DNA of 32,234 nt from a virus. Position numbers and translations under genes: made by a program. The stretch spans positions 1 through 32,234 of IMG/VR virus record IMGVR_UViG_3300042304_000641; one strand, written 5' to 3'. The notes below the pieces were generated by a model that ran no database searches, was not told the origin of the DNA, and saw nothing but the letters and a program-made list of their open reading frames with translations. Shown piece by piece: positions 9,025 through 16,900 of this stretch (within the stretch, counting starts at the first letter, position 1; each line of letters opens with the position of its first letter).

Positions 9025-9225
9025 ATGAAACCCACCACATCTGATAAGCCTGTTGTTGCTACGCCAATGATGAAGGCATGGGAAGTTGCTTATGGCGATT
9101 TACCCCGTGCCTTCATCAAGGCTTATGGCAGAGAACAGGCCAAGAACGAATATCGAATTCGTTACCATCTGCACGAAAGTAGACAACCAATCGCATTGGA
9201 GATGAAAGATGTCAGCGGAAACTGA
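9025..9225 (+). CDS. Small post-capsid protein, unknown
   Basis: 66 residues, beginning 16 nt after the capsid stop with GAGG upstream of the ATG. The protein is basic and amphipathic, with a central segment (AWEVAYGDLPRAFIKAYGRE) that looks helical. No zinc, membrane or signal features are seen. The stop lies within the start of the next gene (17-nt overlap). Small proteins in this position are often head-completion or capsid-associated factors, but nothing here identifies the role. Confidence 0.65.
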   Translation: MKPTTSDKPVVATPMMKAWEVAYGDLPRAFIKAYGREQAKNEYRIRYHLHESRQPIALEMKDVSGN

Positions 9226-9427
9226 TCTAGATCAGGCAATCGCAAACATCTCTTCAGCGATCAAGGAAATAACTGCTAGTCCCAAGCCCAATTACACGGT
9301 CGATGGTCAGACCGTGGCTTGGGGGGACTATCTCGATACATTGACAACCAAACTGGCATCATTGATAAAGACCAAGCAGCTTATTGGTGGTCCTTATCAA
9401 CGAATGACAAGGATGAAATCAAGATGA
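9209..9427 (+). CDS. Small post-capsid helical protein, candidate head completion protein
   Basis: 72 residues. The N-terminal helix (DLDQAIANISSAIKEI) is followed by a PNYTVDGQTVAWGDYLDTLTTKLASL segment and a short basic tail. The pattern of helix, loop with GQ-V-W, then a long helix recalls small conserved proteins placed just after capsid genes in many siphovirus-like genomes. I suspect a head-tail joining or capsid-associated role without being able to name a family. It overlaps the preceding gene by 17 nt and the following ATG by 4 nt (ATGA), so it lies inside a translationally coupled set. Confidence 0.65.
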   Translation: MSAETDLDQAIANISSAIKEITASPKPNYTVDGQTVAWGDYLDTLTTKLASLIKTKQLIGGPYQRMTRMKSR

Positions 9428-9741
9428 AATACGCAGTTGTTAATGCTTCCGCATCTGGATTAAATACAGTTGTTGCAGCAGTTGCGAACAAAAGAATTCG
9501 TGTCCTTTCCTATGTTTTCATTGCTGCTGGCGATGTGACTGTTACTTGGCAATCGGCCTCAACGGCAATTAGTGGCCCAATGGCACTAGCTGCAAATGGT
9601 GGTGCTGCTCCTTCTGCTGGACAGTCAGTTCCAGCTGGTCTAATTGGTCAATTTGAAACCAATCAAGGCGAAGCACTTACTATGAATCTTTCTGCTGCAA
9701 TCGCAGTTGGCGGACATCTAACATACACTGTAACGGACTAA
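9424..9741 (+). CDS. Beta-rich virion protein, unknown
   Basis: 105 residues when started at the ATG that overlaps the previous stop. The frame is open further upstream, but that part would lie inside the preceding gene. The sequence is Ala/Val/Thr-rich with alternating hydrophobics (KRIRVLSYVFIAAGDVTVTW) and no charged core, as in small beta-sandwich decoration or fibre-base proteins. There is no signal peptide. It ends 5 nt before the next gene. Position between capsid and connector genes suggests a head-surface or connector-associated structural protein. The function is unproven. Confidence 0.65.
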   Translation: MKYAVVNASASGLNTVVAAVANKRIRVLSYVFIAAGDVTVTWQSASTAISGPMALAANGGAAPSAGQSVPAGLIGQFETNQGEALTMNLSAAIAVGGHLTYTVTD

Positions 9742-9745
9742 TAAA

Positions 9746-10351
9746 ATGGCATTTTTCCCTGTATTATCAATACGATACAAGGAAGAACCTACGCAACAGG
9801 TTATTTCTAAACGCCAAAAAGTCGAAGAAAAGCGAACAGCAATAACCGATTTGGCTAGAACAATAGTCTGGTCAACGGTTAAATTTTTCAATTCAGTAGT
9901 GAACTTTCTTAGCGGAAGACCGTATAACCCAGATGAATTGCCGTACGAATATTCTTCTAATACATCAGAAGAAACAATTGTTGAAGATGTTCCAATTGAC
10001 AAAAAGTTGGCCCGATTTGAGCTAAAAGAAACTGCTAGATACATTGTTGATAAACACAAGGAATTATTAACCAATAGGACTTTTCCACCAGCATCAAAGC
10101 GTGGACAATACCCTAGTACACGAACTGGATTTCTCGCTAAAAGCATTAGCTTTAAAGAACGATCCAACGAACTTATATATGATATTGGCTATAAATCAAT
10201 GAGAGGACCAACAGGGAATCCAGCTGAATATTCGCAAGTACTTGTTGATTGGGGAAGGAAAAGCATCCCAGATACGACAAGGGCACTCTCTCCAATTTAC
10301 TCCAAGAATAATTACTTAATTGAGGTTAGGTATGATGGGAGTAGTTTCTAA
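9746..10351 (+). CDS. Probable head-tail connector protein (HK97 gp10-like)
   Basis: 201 residues. The N-terminal half is basic and helical. The C-terminal half contains FPPASKRGQYPSTRTGFLAKSI, which resembles the P-x-K-T-G-x-L-x-x-S-I element of HK97 gp10-type neck proteins, followed by beta strands (ELIYDIGY, NNYLIEVRYDG). Neck proteins of this type connect the portal/adaptor to the tail. The stop overlaps the next ATG in a TAATG junction. Length is longer than the usual gp10 (about 110-150 residues) because of the N-terminal extension. The family match is weak and mainly motif plus position. Confidence 0.5.
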   Translation: MAFFPVLSIRYKEEPTQQVISKRQKVEEKRTAITDLARTIVWSTVKFFNSVVNFLSGRPYNPDELPYEYSSNTSEETIVEDVPIDKKLARFELKETARYIVDKHKELLTNRTFPPASKRGQYPSTRTGFLAKSISFKERSNELIYDIGYKSMRGPTGNPAEYSQVLVDWGRKSIPDTTRALSPIYSKNNYLIEVRYDGSSF

Positions 10352-10758
10352 TGCTTAACATAGCTGACGATTATGTAATATTTGACAACAAGGAAACAAT
10401 TACTTTCCAGAATCAGGGCGATATTGTAATCACAATTACAGATGTAACTAGAAGGCCAGCTGTAATAGCTACAGAATTAGCCTCTGGCACAACATATTAC
10501 GCTACGGGGATAGAATTCTTAATTTGGAAAAACTCAGTTCAGACGGCTTATATGGTGGATGGGAATGGTAACGATGTTGTAGGTGATGATGTATATACAA
10601 ACATAGATCTTGGATCATCCGAGTTTACACCAAGATTAAATGCAACTATTATTGATAAAAATGGTAAAAAGTATAATGTCGATTTAATTGATGATGGTGT
10701 TCTTCGCTCTAGGTGGAGCGTGAAGGCTACCTCTCAAGCTGCTGAAGGCATAAATTAA
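10351..10758 (+). CDS. Neck-region structural protein, unknown
   Basis: 135 residues, mostly beta by its alternating hydrophobic pattern (DYVIFDNKETITFQNQGDIV near the N-terminus). It lies between the gp10-like and tail-terminator-like genes, joined to both through TAATG overlaps. Phages of this layout normally encode a head-completion stopper or adaptor at this point, so this is a candidate stopper. I do not recognise the family, and no catalytic, zinc or membrane features are present. Confidence 0.55.
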   Translation: MLNIADDYVIFDNKETITFQNQGDIVITITDVTRRPAVIATELASGTTYYATGIEFLIWKNSVQTAYMVDGNGNDVVGDDVYTNIDLGSSEFTPRLNATIIDKNGKKYNVDLIDDGVLRSRWSVKATSQAAEGIN

Positions 10759-11198
10759 TGGCTAGTTCAGTATTCTGGGAAACATTGATATACACCAAGC
10801 AGCGTCTTGAGGCGATTCCAGCCATACCAACTGTAAAAATCAGGAAGAAACCTGTACTGCTCCAAGAGGACACGATCCCGCTTATCCTTGTCACTCCGGG
10901 TAAGGAAAAGGTTGGGATAGAAGCATTTGAGCGGGTAGTCGAATATATCTACGAAATTCAAATAACCATGATACGGCCCGGTAATCGTATATACGAAGCA
11001 GATGTTGAATCGTTCTTAAAATTACGCCAATCTATTAGAAATAGTCTCTACCAGCCAAATCTTCCCGGTGCAAACACAGTAATTGATGCAATTATTGAAA
11101 CAACCGCACCTTTTGATGTTGTATCCGGCGATGCAGGCAATTATGATATATCTGGTTTAATTATTAGATATAAAAGTATTGAGGAGCGAGTTAGCTAA
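10758..11198 (+). CDS. Probable tail terminator / tail completion protein
   Basis: 146 residues. It starts with a helix (VFWETLIYTKQRLEAI), then strands (PLILVTPGKE, YIYEIQITMI), then a helix (FLKLRQSIRNSLY) and strands ending in SGLIIRYKS. This alpha-beta order and the position immediately before the tube genes match tail-terminator proteins of the gpU/HK97 gp10-neighbour type, which cap the tube and join it to the head. It begins and ends in TAATG junctions. Assignment is by predicted topology and gene order, not by a diagnostic motif. Confidence 0.5.
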   Translation: MASSVFWETLIYTKQRLEAIPAIPTVKIRKKPVLLQEDTIPLILVTPGKEKVGIEAFERVVEYIYEIQITMIRPGNRIYEADVESFLKLRQSIRNSLYQPNLPGANTVIDAIIETTAPFDVVSGDAGNYDISGLIIRYKSIEERVS

Positions 11199-11680
11199 TG
11201 GCACTGAACTCTGCTTCGACATCACTGAGTTTATCTTGGGACCAGCAAAAAGCGGTTACTGGATTTGATTCTGTAAGTCAAGGTCCAGATGCTGTATCGC
11301 TATCAGTGTCCCCAAATCTAACTGGAACTAATCCAGTAAATATCGTATTCGCAGAGCAGCGAACCTTGGCAGCTGCTGGATCATATACCTACGACATGAG
11401 TACGGGCCTAACCGATCTCCTTGGTAATTCAATCGCATTGGCTCGAATTTTCGCCGTAGCCATTACTTCTTCTGCTGGAACAGTTGTATATGCTCCCGGC
11501 GCAACAAACGGTCTAGAGTGGTTCCTTGGCGGAACAAGCCCAACTATTAGCATTCCAGCTGGGGCAGGTTTTATATTTACGACTCCCACTTTCCAAGCAG
11601 TTAGTGGAACCGACAAAACACTGACTCTTTCTAGTTCCGCTGGTGCTACTTATAAAATTGCATTTTTAGGAGGTCAGTAA
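11198..11680 (+). CDS. Beta-rich tail-region protein, unknown
   Basis: 160 residues, very rich in Ser, Thr, Gly and Ala, with repeated beta-strand patterns and few charged residues (SLSLSWDQQK, SITSSAG-like turns, FIFTTPTFQAV). There is no signal peptide or Cys. It sits directly before the tube gene, with a TAATG junction behind it and a 1-nt gap ahead. It could be a tail-tube decoration, a fibre-base or an accessory virion protein. Nothing in the sequence identifies a family. Confidence 0.55.
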   Translation: MALNSASTSLSLSWDQQKAVTGFDSVSQGPDAVSLSVSPNLTGTNPVNIVFAEQRTLAAAGSYTYDMSTGLTDLLGNSIALARIFAVAITSSAGTVVYAPGATNGLEWFLGGTSPTISIPAGAGFIFTTPTFQAVSGTDKTLTLSSSAGATYKIAFLGGQ

Positions 11681-11681
11681 T

Positions 11682-12116
11682 ATGGCTTATTACGCTGGCA
11701 AGACAGGGTTCCTTAAAATCGCTACTGTTGCTCAGCCATTAGAGGAATGGAGCTTAGAACTTGAAACTGAAGAAGTAGAATTTACTAATTTTGAATCGTT
11801 TGGGATGAAATCAATTCTTGGTGGTATTCGTGGTGGCACTGTTTCTGGATCGGGAGTCATGGATAGCGTTGCTGGTGCAGCAGTCTTGACCAGCTTTTCT
11901 ACAGCAGCTACATCAGGAACAATCATAGAGGTTGAGTGTGGTTTTATTAAAACCGGCTCAATTGGCATAACTGTCAAAGCAGTCCTTACTAGCTTGACAA
12001 TTGGGAACAATGTAAAGGAAAAGGCAACTTTTGAGTTTAGTGGAACATTGAGCAATATGGATTCCGCAACCACACTCCCAGTTGAAGCGCAGAATTCTCC
12101 ATTAGTTATTGCTTAA
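11682..12116 (+). CDS. Tail tube protein (major tail protein)
   Basis: 144 residues. The start (YYAGKTGFLKIATVAQPLEEWSLELETEEVEFTNFES) matches the tube-protein pattern: a Gly-containing first strand, a Val-x-x-W-Ser-Leu strand, then a helix-turn carrying Phe residues. Next come GGIRGGTVSGSGVMD and a final strand set with KATFEFSGTLS. Tube proteins stack as hexameric rings around the tape measure and conduct DNA. The length is typical of short siphovirus tube subunits. The next gene resembles it at its N-terminus, so there may be two tube-like subunits. Confidence 0.65.
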   Translation: MAYYAGKTGFLKIATVAQPLEEWSLELETEEVEFTNFESFGMKSILGGIRGGTVSGSGVMDSVAGAAVLTSFSTAATSGTIIEVECGFIKTGSIGITVKAVLTSLTIGNNVKEKATFEFSGTLSNMDSATTLPVEAQNSPLVIA

Positions 12117-12132
12117 TAAATAGGAGCAAACC

Positions 12133-12636
12133 ATGCCCTTCTATCTTGGTAAGGGTTCTGGTGTTGTCTTCACTTCTGAGACTCGACCGGGAACCGTCCT
12201 TAAACTCTTTGCCGATGAATGGGGCATTGAGATTAAGGACGAGTCCATTAATATTACAAGCATAAAACCACTTCGTGATAATAATGTCATAGATGATCTT
12301 GCAGCTGTTCCAGACTGGAAGAACTATGGCATTCCAATGCAAATGCTTAATGGCGGACTTCGTGAAACAGTAATTACCATTCACGGATTTGTATTTTATG
12401 ACAACAGTGTAAGCGTTAATGATGGGGCAAGAATCCCAATCATAAACGAGCGTGGAAAAATTGAAATAAAATATAGTAATTTAGCTGGATTGAAAAAGAA
12501 CCTATTTAAAGCAGACAGCGTTGTTGTAATTAGTTCAAAATTTGATATGTCAGTGACTGGTGCTTTGGAATATGATATAGAGTTCAATGCTCTGACTACT
12601 GACATTGATTATGTAACCCACCCAGCGAAGGTTTAA
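12133..12636 (+). CDS. Second tail tube-like protein
   Basis: 167 residues with an AGGAG ribosome-binding site. The N-terminus (PFYLGKGSGVVFTSETRPG, then WGIEIKDESINITSIKPLRD) parallels the neighbouring tube protein: an aromatic pair, GK, a strand, and then a W-x-I-E-I-x-x-E strand. This suggests a divergent paralogue or a second ring-forming subunit such as a tube initiator. The C-terminal half has further strands (YDIEFNALTTDIDYV). It lies directly before the tail assembly chaperone. The resemblance is by eye; a structure comparison would settle it. Confidence 0.5.
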   Translation: MPFYLGKGSGVVFTSETRPGTVLKLFADEWGIEIKDESINITSIKPLRDNNVIDDLAAVPDWKNYGIPMQMLNGGLRETVITIHGFVFYDNSVSVNDGARIPIINERGKIEIKYSNLAGLKKNLFKADSVVVISSKFDMSVTGALEYDIEFNALTTDIDYVTHPAKV

Positions 12637-12638
12637 TC

Positions 12639-13082
12639 ATGGGAATCAATACGCTTTCTGACTCTCTTGGACAGTCTGGCGGATCAATTGAATGGACTTG
12701 CTCCAAGGGAAATAAATACAAGATCTCGTTAATGACGCTTGAAAAGCAGTCAGAATTTGAGCGGGCATTAGAGAAGCGGGCAATTGAGAAAGTAAGAACT
12801 CTGAAGGATGTTCTTGACAAGGATGAATATTCAGCAGAAATATCCAAGACAATCGAATCAATTAAAGATGGTCACTATATTTTCGGTGGCCCAACTGCAT
12901 CTGACGCATTAAGAACTCTTTGGGGAATTTCCAATTTAATGGCAATCCTAATCGGGGTATCTCCCAATGATGCTAGCATTATTATTGCTGAGAATAATGA
13001 TATTGGCGAAATCATGGAAATGGTAATTGAAAGGTCATTCCCGGTGGCATCGGGAAAGGGGAAGAAGGGGGAGGGCCAGTAA
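12639..13082 (+). CDS. Tail assembly chaperone, upstream frame (lambda gpG-like)
   Basis: 147 residues, mostly helical, ending in a Lys/Gly-rich tail. Gene order (tube, this gene, overlapping short frame, tape measure) is that of lambda G-T. Near its end the frame contains G GGA AAG at 13052-13058, the same heptamer used by lambda for -1 frameshifting. The downstream open frame lies in -1 and begins before this stop codon. The chaperone binds the tape measure and recruits tube subunits, and is not part of the mature virion. GAAGG lies 8 nt before the ATG. The unshifted product stops at TAA 13080-13082. Confidence 0.8.
   Translation: MGINTLSDSLGQSGGSIEWTCSKGNKYKISLMTLEKQSEFERALEKRAIEKVRTLKDVLDKDEYSAEISKTIESIKDGHYIFGGPTASDALRTLWGISNLMAILIGVSPNDASIIIAENNDIGEIMEMVIERSFPVASGKGKKGEGQ
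13052..13058 (+). other. Programmed -1 ribosomal frameshift site GGGAAAG
   Basis: Zero-frame codons here are TCG GGA AAG, giving the X XXY YYZ heptamer G GGA AAG identical to the lambda G-T site. The -1 frame is open from here through 13354, whereas the zero frame stops at 13082. Shifting joins residue 140 of the upstream frame to 98 further residues, for a product of about 238 residues. The GGGG-rich bases that follow (13058-13075) could help pause ribosomes. Confidence 0.8.
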
Positions 13083-13354
13083 GGCCAAATTGGCCCCAGC
13101 TTGTCGCTGGTTTAATTGATGAGCCATATTGCCTGACAATGGATCAGGTAGCAAAACTAACCATGCGACAAGTATCGCTGATTTACTACCGGGAGCGTGA
13201 CAAGAAGACTGGTGTTCCAAAGAAGATAAATCCAAGCTGGGATAATAATGTAGACAATGCTTACCAGCAGTTTATTTCGTTAGGCCTCTTCTTTGGAAAG
13301 TCCATAGAAGAACTACAGGCGGAGTGGGACAAAGCAAATGCAAACTCCAGCTAG
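13058..13354 (+). CDS. Tail assembly chaperone, -1 frameshift extension (lambda gpT-like)
   Basis: An open frame in -1 relative to the upstream chaperone gene, with no good independent start before ATG 13139, where the conserved-looking sequence is already under way (PNWPQLVAGLIDEPYCLTMDQV). It is best read as the C-terminal part of a frameshifted G-T-type fusion. It has 98 residues after the slip, mixed helical, with a YYRERDKKTG basic patch and an acidic-amphipathic end. By analogy with lambda, the extension contacts tube subunits while the common part binds the tape measure. It overlaps the tape measure gene start by 17 nt. Confidence 0.75.
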   Translation, partial: GEEGGGPVRPNWPQLVAGLIDEPYCLTMDQVAKLTMRQVSLIYYRERDKKTGVPKKINPSWDNNVDNAYQQFISLGLFFGKSIEELQAEWDKANANSS

Positions 13355-14957
13355 TAATCTAGAATTGATGGTAGGATTTTTAGAAAAAATCTCTACAATT
13401 GCTTCAAGCATTGAATTAAAGTTTTCAGCTTTAATAACAGCAATTAAAAACATCAAAGTTGTCAATCCGGCAGCTGCTTCAGGTGGTGGTACAACTGCTG
13501 CTGGTGGTGGCGGTAAAAAGAATAAAAAGCAAGATGATGCTGCAAGCAATTTTGAGCAATCATCAAATTCAGCATCAGATTCTTTTTCAAAAATTGAAAC
13601 AGCAATTGTAGCAGTTTCAGCAAAAATTGAGTCTATGGGAACGAGCATAGACATAGTAAGCAACAGCATAATTGAATTCGGTAGTCTTTTTTCTCAATGG
13701 GAAGATAATTTAAATTCTTTTGCTCAAGAAGCATCTAAAGGTGTTCCACAGATTGAAGGATTTGGGAATGAACTTGCAAAATATGGGAAAATAGTTGATT
13801 CAACTGGGAGAGGAATAATTGAATATGGCAGTCTTAATTCCCAATGGGAAGATGCTAGTAGAGACATAACTGAATTTGTTCAAGTTGTCCAAGGTTCTTT
13901 TTCAGAAGCAACAAGCGCACTTGATTCTGCTACCAGAAGTATCGGTGATAAAAGTGGAGGAGGCGGAGGAGATCGAGAAGGTCAAGCAGATGATTCAATA
14001 TTTCAATCACTAATGATGATGGTTGTTCCAGCATTAAAAAGTGCGCTAGGTGGATTAGTTGGACTTATTGGAAAGGTGGGATCTGGACTATATAGTCTTG
14101 CAAATACTTTAATTTCATTGCCCGGTATGTTCATGCGTTTAGTAAAGTCAGTCTCACCGTTTGTTAGGGCACTTGATCCAGCATTGATGCAGCAACTTGA
14201 ATTAGCATTTTCCAACTTACAAGCAGTAATAGGAGTGGCATTAACTCCAATAATTTCGGCAGCAGTTACGATTTTTAGCATGATGGCAGATCAGCTAAAA
14301 CCAGTAATGGAATTCCTTATGCCATCTGTAGAAAAACTTGCTTTAGCGATAATAGATGAAGCTGTTCCATATGTTCAGATGATGGCTTATGCTTTAGCGG
14401 AAATGGGCCCAGTAATTGATAATTTAACTGCCGTAATGCAACCACTCGCAGCAATGATAATGCCATTGGTTATTGCTGGTTTTAGAGGAATTGCAGCAAT
14501 ATTAAATATGCTTATTGGAGTTTTTAATTATGCTATTGCAGGAGTGTACGGTTTAATTGGCGCATTTGATAAAGCAGCTGCATGGCTAACCAGCTGGGTT
14601 AGCAAAAGTAGTGCAAAATCATTGGACAAAAGCGCAGAAGAAGCATTCGCTAATATGAAAAAGTATAGCGATCAAGGATCAAAATCATTTTCAGATGCTT
14701 TTTCAGATATTAGCCAAAAAGTTGCTCCAGCTGTAAAAGGTGGCGGGGCTGGGATGGCAGCAAAGCAAGCAAGTTACGCAGGAATATCTGACCTTGGTAA
14801 GAGCATGATGCAAGCTGCATTTGGTTCAAGCAAAGCAAGCGTAGCTAATCAGCAACTGGAACAGCAAAAGCGGGCAGCTGATGGAATTGACAAACTTATT
14901 GGCCTTGGATTAAGGCAAGATGTTGGAAATAGAAGGCAAGCTGGAGTCCGTGGATAA
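13338..14957 (+). CDS. Tape measure protein (short)
   Basis: 539 residues following the chaperone pair, as in all lambda-like tails. Helical and Ala/Ser/Lys-rich at both ends. A Gly-rich linker (about 48-63) precedes a related repeat pair, IIEFGSLFSQWED at 111-123 and IIEYGSLNSQWED at 160-172. The middle (about 220-400) has several hydrophobic helices (VVPALKSALGGLVGLIG, LISLPGMFMRL, MIMPLVIAGFRGIAAIL) suited to membrane insertion during DNA ejection. The C-terminus is basic, ending in RRQAGVRG. If length scales as in other tails (about 1.5 Angstrom per residue), the tail would be about 80 nm. The call rests on position, composition and hydrophobic core. Confidence 0.75.
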   Translation: MQTPASNLELMVGFLEKISTIASSIELKFSALITAIKNIKVVNPAAASGGGTTAAGGGGKKNKKQDDAASNFEQSSNSASDSFSKIETAIVAVSAKIESMGTSIDIVSNSIIEFGSLFSQWEDNLNSFAQEASKGVPQIEGFGNELAKYGKIVDSTGRGIIEYGSLNSQWEDASRDITEFVQVVQGSFSEATSALDSATRSIGDKSGGGGGDREGQADDSIFQSLMMMVVPALKSALGGLVGLIGKVGSGLYSLANTLISLPGMFMRLVKSVSPFVRALDPALMQQLELAFSNLQAVIGVALTPIISAAVTIFSMMADQLKPVMEFLMPSVEKLALAIIDEAVPYVQMMAYALAEMGPVIDNLTAVMQPLAAMIMPLVIAGFRGIAAILNMLIGVFNYAIAGVYGLIGAFDKAAAWLTSWVSKSSAKSLDKSAEEAFANMKKYSDQGSKSFSDAFSDISQKVAPAVKGGGAGMAAKQASYAGISDLGKSMMQAAFGSSKASVANQQLEQQKRAADGIDKLIGLGLRQDVGNRRQAGVRG

Positions 14958-16036
14958 TGGCAATTGCAGCATCATCCAAAGAGTTATATGAACTCCTTGA
15001 TAGGACTTCTCCATCAAAAGCCACATTCCAAACGGATGGTGGCTCAGCGACAATGGATTTTATTATCGAGCGTAAAAAAGTTGGCTATGTAATTGAGGAT
15101 ATTCTTGGAAGCGTCTTTAAAGCTGGCGATGGTACTGGTAGGCTCATCCGTAAATTACCAGCAGCACATCCATATTATGATTGGCTATTTGCTTCAAAAA
15201 TAAACAACATTGAAGGTATTCGCCCAATTGGCAGAGAGCTTGGCGAGACATACCAAAAAGATCCAAGTCTAAATTATATTTATGACTTCGTTACTTACGA
15301 ACAATACAAGGTATCTGTTCAGTTTGAACCTCGTCCTTACCTGATGATAAACGATACAGATTTGAAGGGAAAACAAGAACAAAAGAAATGGTACTACAAT
15401 CTTGCCGAAGACTTCGTTAATTTTACTGATCCAAAAGAATACTTGCGATTCGTAGATGTTGAATGCGAACCTGCTGCTGAATTTCTTTCAAGTCCTCAAG
15501 GTCAATTCCGATTCAAGACTTCGGACAATACTCCTCCCGGTGGTCCGCCTCCTAATGGTGGTAGCTCAGTTACAAACCAAAATGGTGGTGGAATTAATCT
15601 GCTAGTAGTTAAGCGGAAGATAAAATTTACTTGGTTCTTTGTTCCATACGAAGTCATATTTGCCGAAAATGTAACTTCAGGATTTGGAAAAGTCAATCAA
15701 TATAGTTTCTATGGTTTCCCTGCCGGTTCTCTCCTACTGGAGGGGACAGAAGTGAAGCGTTATCCACCTCCTGAACAGATGATTAAGCCAGACCCAGTGA
15801 ATACTGGCCCAGTTGCTCAGAAGTTGTGCGATATTACATTCGTATTCAATTGCCTTATGCAACCAGAGAAAGACTTGAGTACGAAGATCCCGGCAAGCAC
15901 TGGGTTCAAAAAAACATATGGGCACAACCTTCTTCCCCGTGCAGGAGAATTGAAATATTATTATGTGGAAGGTGATTTCAATAGCAGACCAGTCTACGAG
16001 TCTTATCCAATGGAGAGACTTTTTCAGGTGATATAA
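14957..16036 (+). CDS. Distal tail-region protein, unknown
   Basis: 359 residues, starting in a TAATG junction with the tape measure stop. The protein is mixed alpha/beta with many Tyr and Phe, and has a central Pro/Gly/Asn-rich flexible segment (about 193-215) separating two folded halves. The second half has strong strands (KRKIKFTWFFVPYEVIF) and a YSFYGFPAGSLLLEG turn. Immediately after the tape measure one expects distal tail or tail-hub proteins, so it is a candidate Dit or hub component. I do not recognise a family signature. Confidence 0.55.
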   Translation: MAIAASSKELYELLDRTSPSKATFQTDGGSATMDFIIERKKVGYVIEDILGSVFKAGDGTGRLIRKLPAAHPYYDWLFASKINNIEGIRPIGRELGETYQKDPSLNYIYDFVTYEQYKVSVQFEPRPYLMINDTDLKGKQEQKKWYYNLAEDFVNFTDPKEYLRFVDVECEPAAEFLSSPQGQFRFKTSDNTPPGGPPPNGGSSVTNQNGGGINLLVVKRKIKFTWFFVPYEVIFAENVTSGFGKVNQYSFYGFPAGSLLLEGTEVKRYPPPEQMIKPDPVNTGPVAQKLCDITFVFNCLMQPEKDLSTKIPASTGFKKTYGHNLLPRAGELKYYYVEGDFNSRPVYESYPMERLFQVI

Positions 16037-16037
16037 A

Positions 16038-16448
16038 ATGCCAATGCAAGATGTAAGAAATATTGGCGGGAAAAATCAGGTTGTAACACCTGAATGGTTC
16101 GTCGCACGAATTACAGAGGTTGGTGCAAGTCAGACTGGAAGCGGAACCTGTATTGGCTATCCTCATGGATGGATTGAACAGAGTGTTTGCAAAAATGCAA
16201 TTGGTTATGAAGACGCACCAGTTGAGTCAGCAGATACAGGAACATTGACCGATAGCGACAATCTTGCCTACATGATTGGTGGTGGTCAGGCAACAGTTGA
16301 TGATCTTGTTCTAATGCGAATTAAAGCCATTGATACTGATGGGAAAACTGTATACGAATTTCAGCCAAGGGGTGGTGGGGCGGGTGGAACTGGATATGTG
16401 ACATCAGTTCAATGTACAGGTGGATATTTAATTGTGAGTTATGATTAA
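16038..16448 (+). CDS. Small virion protein, unknown
   Basis: 136 residues. The N-terminal half (EWFVARITEVGASQTGSGTCIGYPHGWIEQ) followed by an AY...G.ATVDDLVLMRIKA segment resembles a small structural protein type I associate with tail regions of planctomycete-related prophages: a strand with F-x-A-R-I, an aromatic E-Q strand, then a V-x-x-x-VxxR strand and the words YEFQP. The C-terminus is a Gly-rich turn followed by YVTSVQCTGGYLIVSYD, a likely beta-hairpin interaction tag. It is joined to the next gene by a TAATG overlap. The function is unknown. Confidence 0.55.
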   Translation: MPMQDVRNIGGKNQVVTPEWFVARITEVGASQTGSGTCIGYPHGWIEQSVCKNAIGYEDAPVESADTGTLTDSDNLAYMIGGGQATVDDLVLMRIKAIDTDGKTVYEFQPRGGGAGGTGYVTSVQCTGGYLIVSYD

Positions 16449-16897
16449 TGGCAACGCTTGACTGTAAGACACTGGCTCCCGGCCTAACTTATAATCCTGC
16501 ATATTTTCCATGCTGGGGGCTAAGAGCATTACCTTCAACCATGTCTTTTTCTGCTGGACCGTCAACGCCAATTCCACCAAATACCTCATGTAATACAGGA
16601 TGGCCAACAACGGTTATCACTGGAACACTTACGAGAACTGGCCCATGTGATTTTGCGTGGGGCTATTCAACTGGATCATTTGGCATTCTCTTCGCTTGGA
16701 CAGTTGGCGGACCCCCGTTAAGTTGCTCAATCAACCAAGCTGAACTTTTTCCCAACTGGTCATTAGACAATGTAACCGGAACCCCTACAGGTTCATGCAG
16801 TCAAGATCCGACAACCGGAATTGTGACGATGACATTCACAGGTATAATCAGCGATGGCTTTTGTGATTGCCCGGTAACTGTAACTTTTAGTGGGTGA
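16448..16897 (+). CDS. Cys-containing beta-rich virion protein, unknown
   Basis: 149 residues with about nine Cys, many Pro, Thr and Gly, and alternating beta strands; it ends in CDCPVTVTFSG. No signal peptide is present, so the cysteines are more likely zinc ligands or buried residues than periplasmic disulphides, unless they are oxidised in the released virion. It starts in a TAATG junction. It belongs to a run of three consecutive Cys-rich proteins (16448-19448) in the distal tail region, which suggests a shared structure or assembly. I recognise no family. Confidence 0.5.
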   Translation: MATLDCKTLAPGLTYNPAYFPCWGLRALPSTMSFSAGPSTPIPPNTSCNTGWPTTVITGTLTRTGPCDFAWGYSTGSFGILFAWTVGGPPLSCSINQAELFPNWSLDNVTGTPTGSCSQDPTTGIVTMTFTGIISDGFCDCPVTVTFSG

Positions 16898-16900
16898 CGC

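Noticed and set aside
13139-13354. Independent 71-residue gene starting at ATG 13139.
   Set aside because: The frame is open and sensible well before this ATG, back to the GGGAAAG site, so it is better read as the frameshift extension of the tail chaperone.
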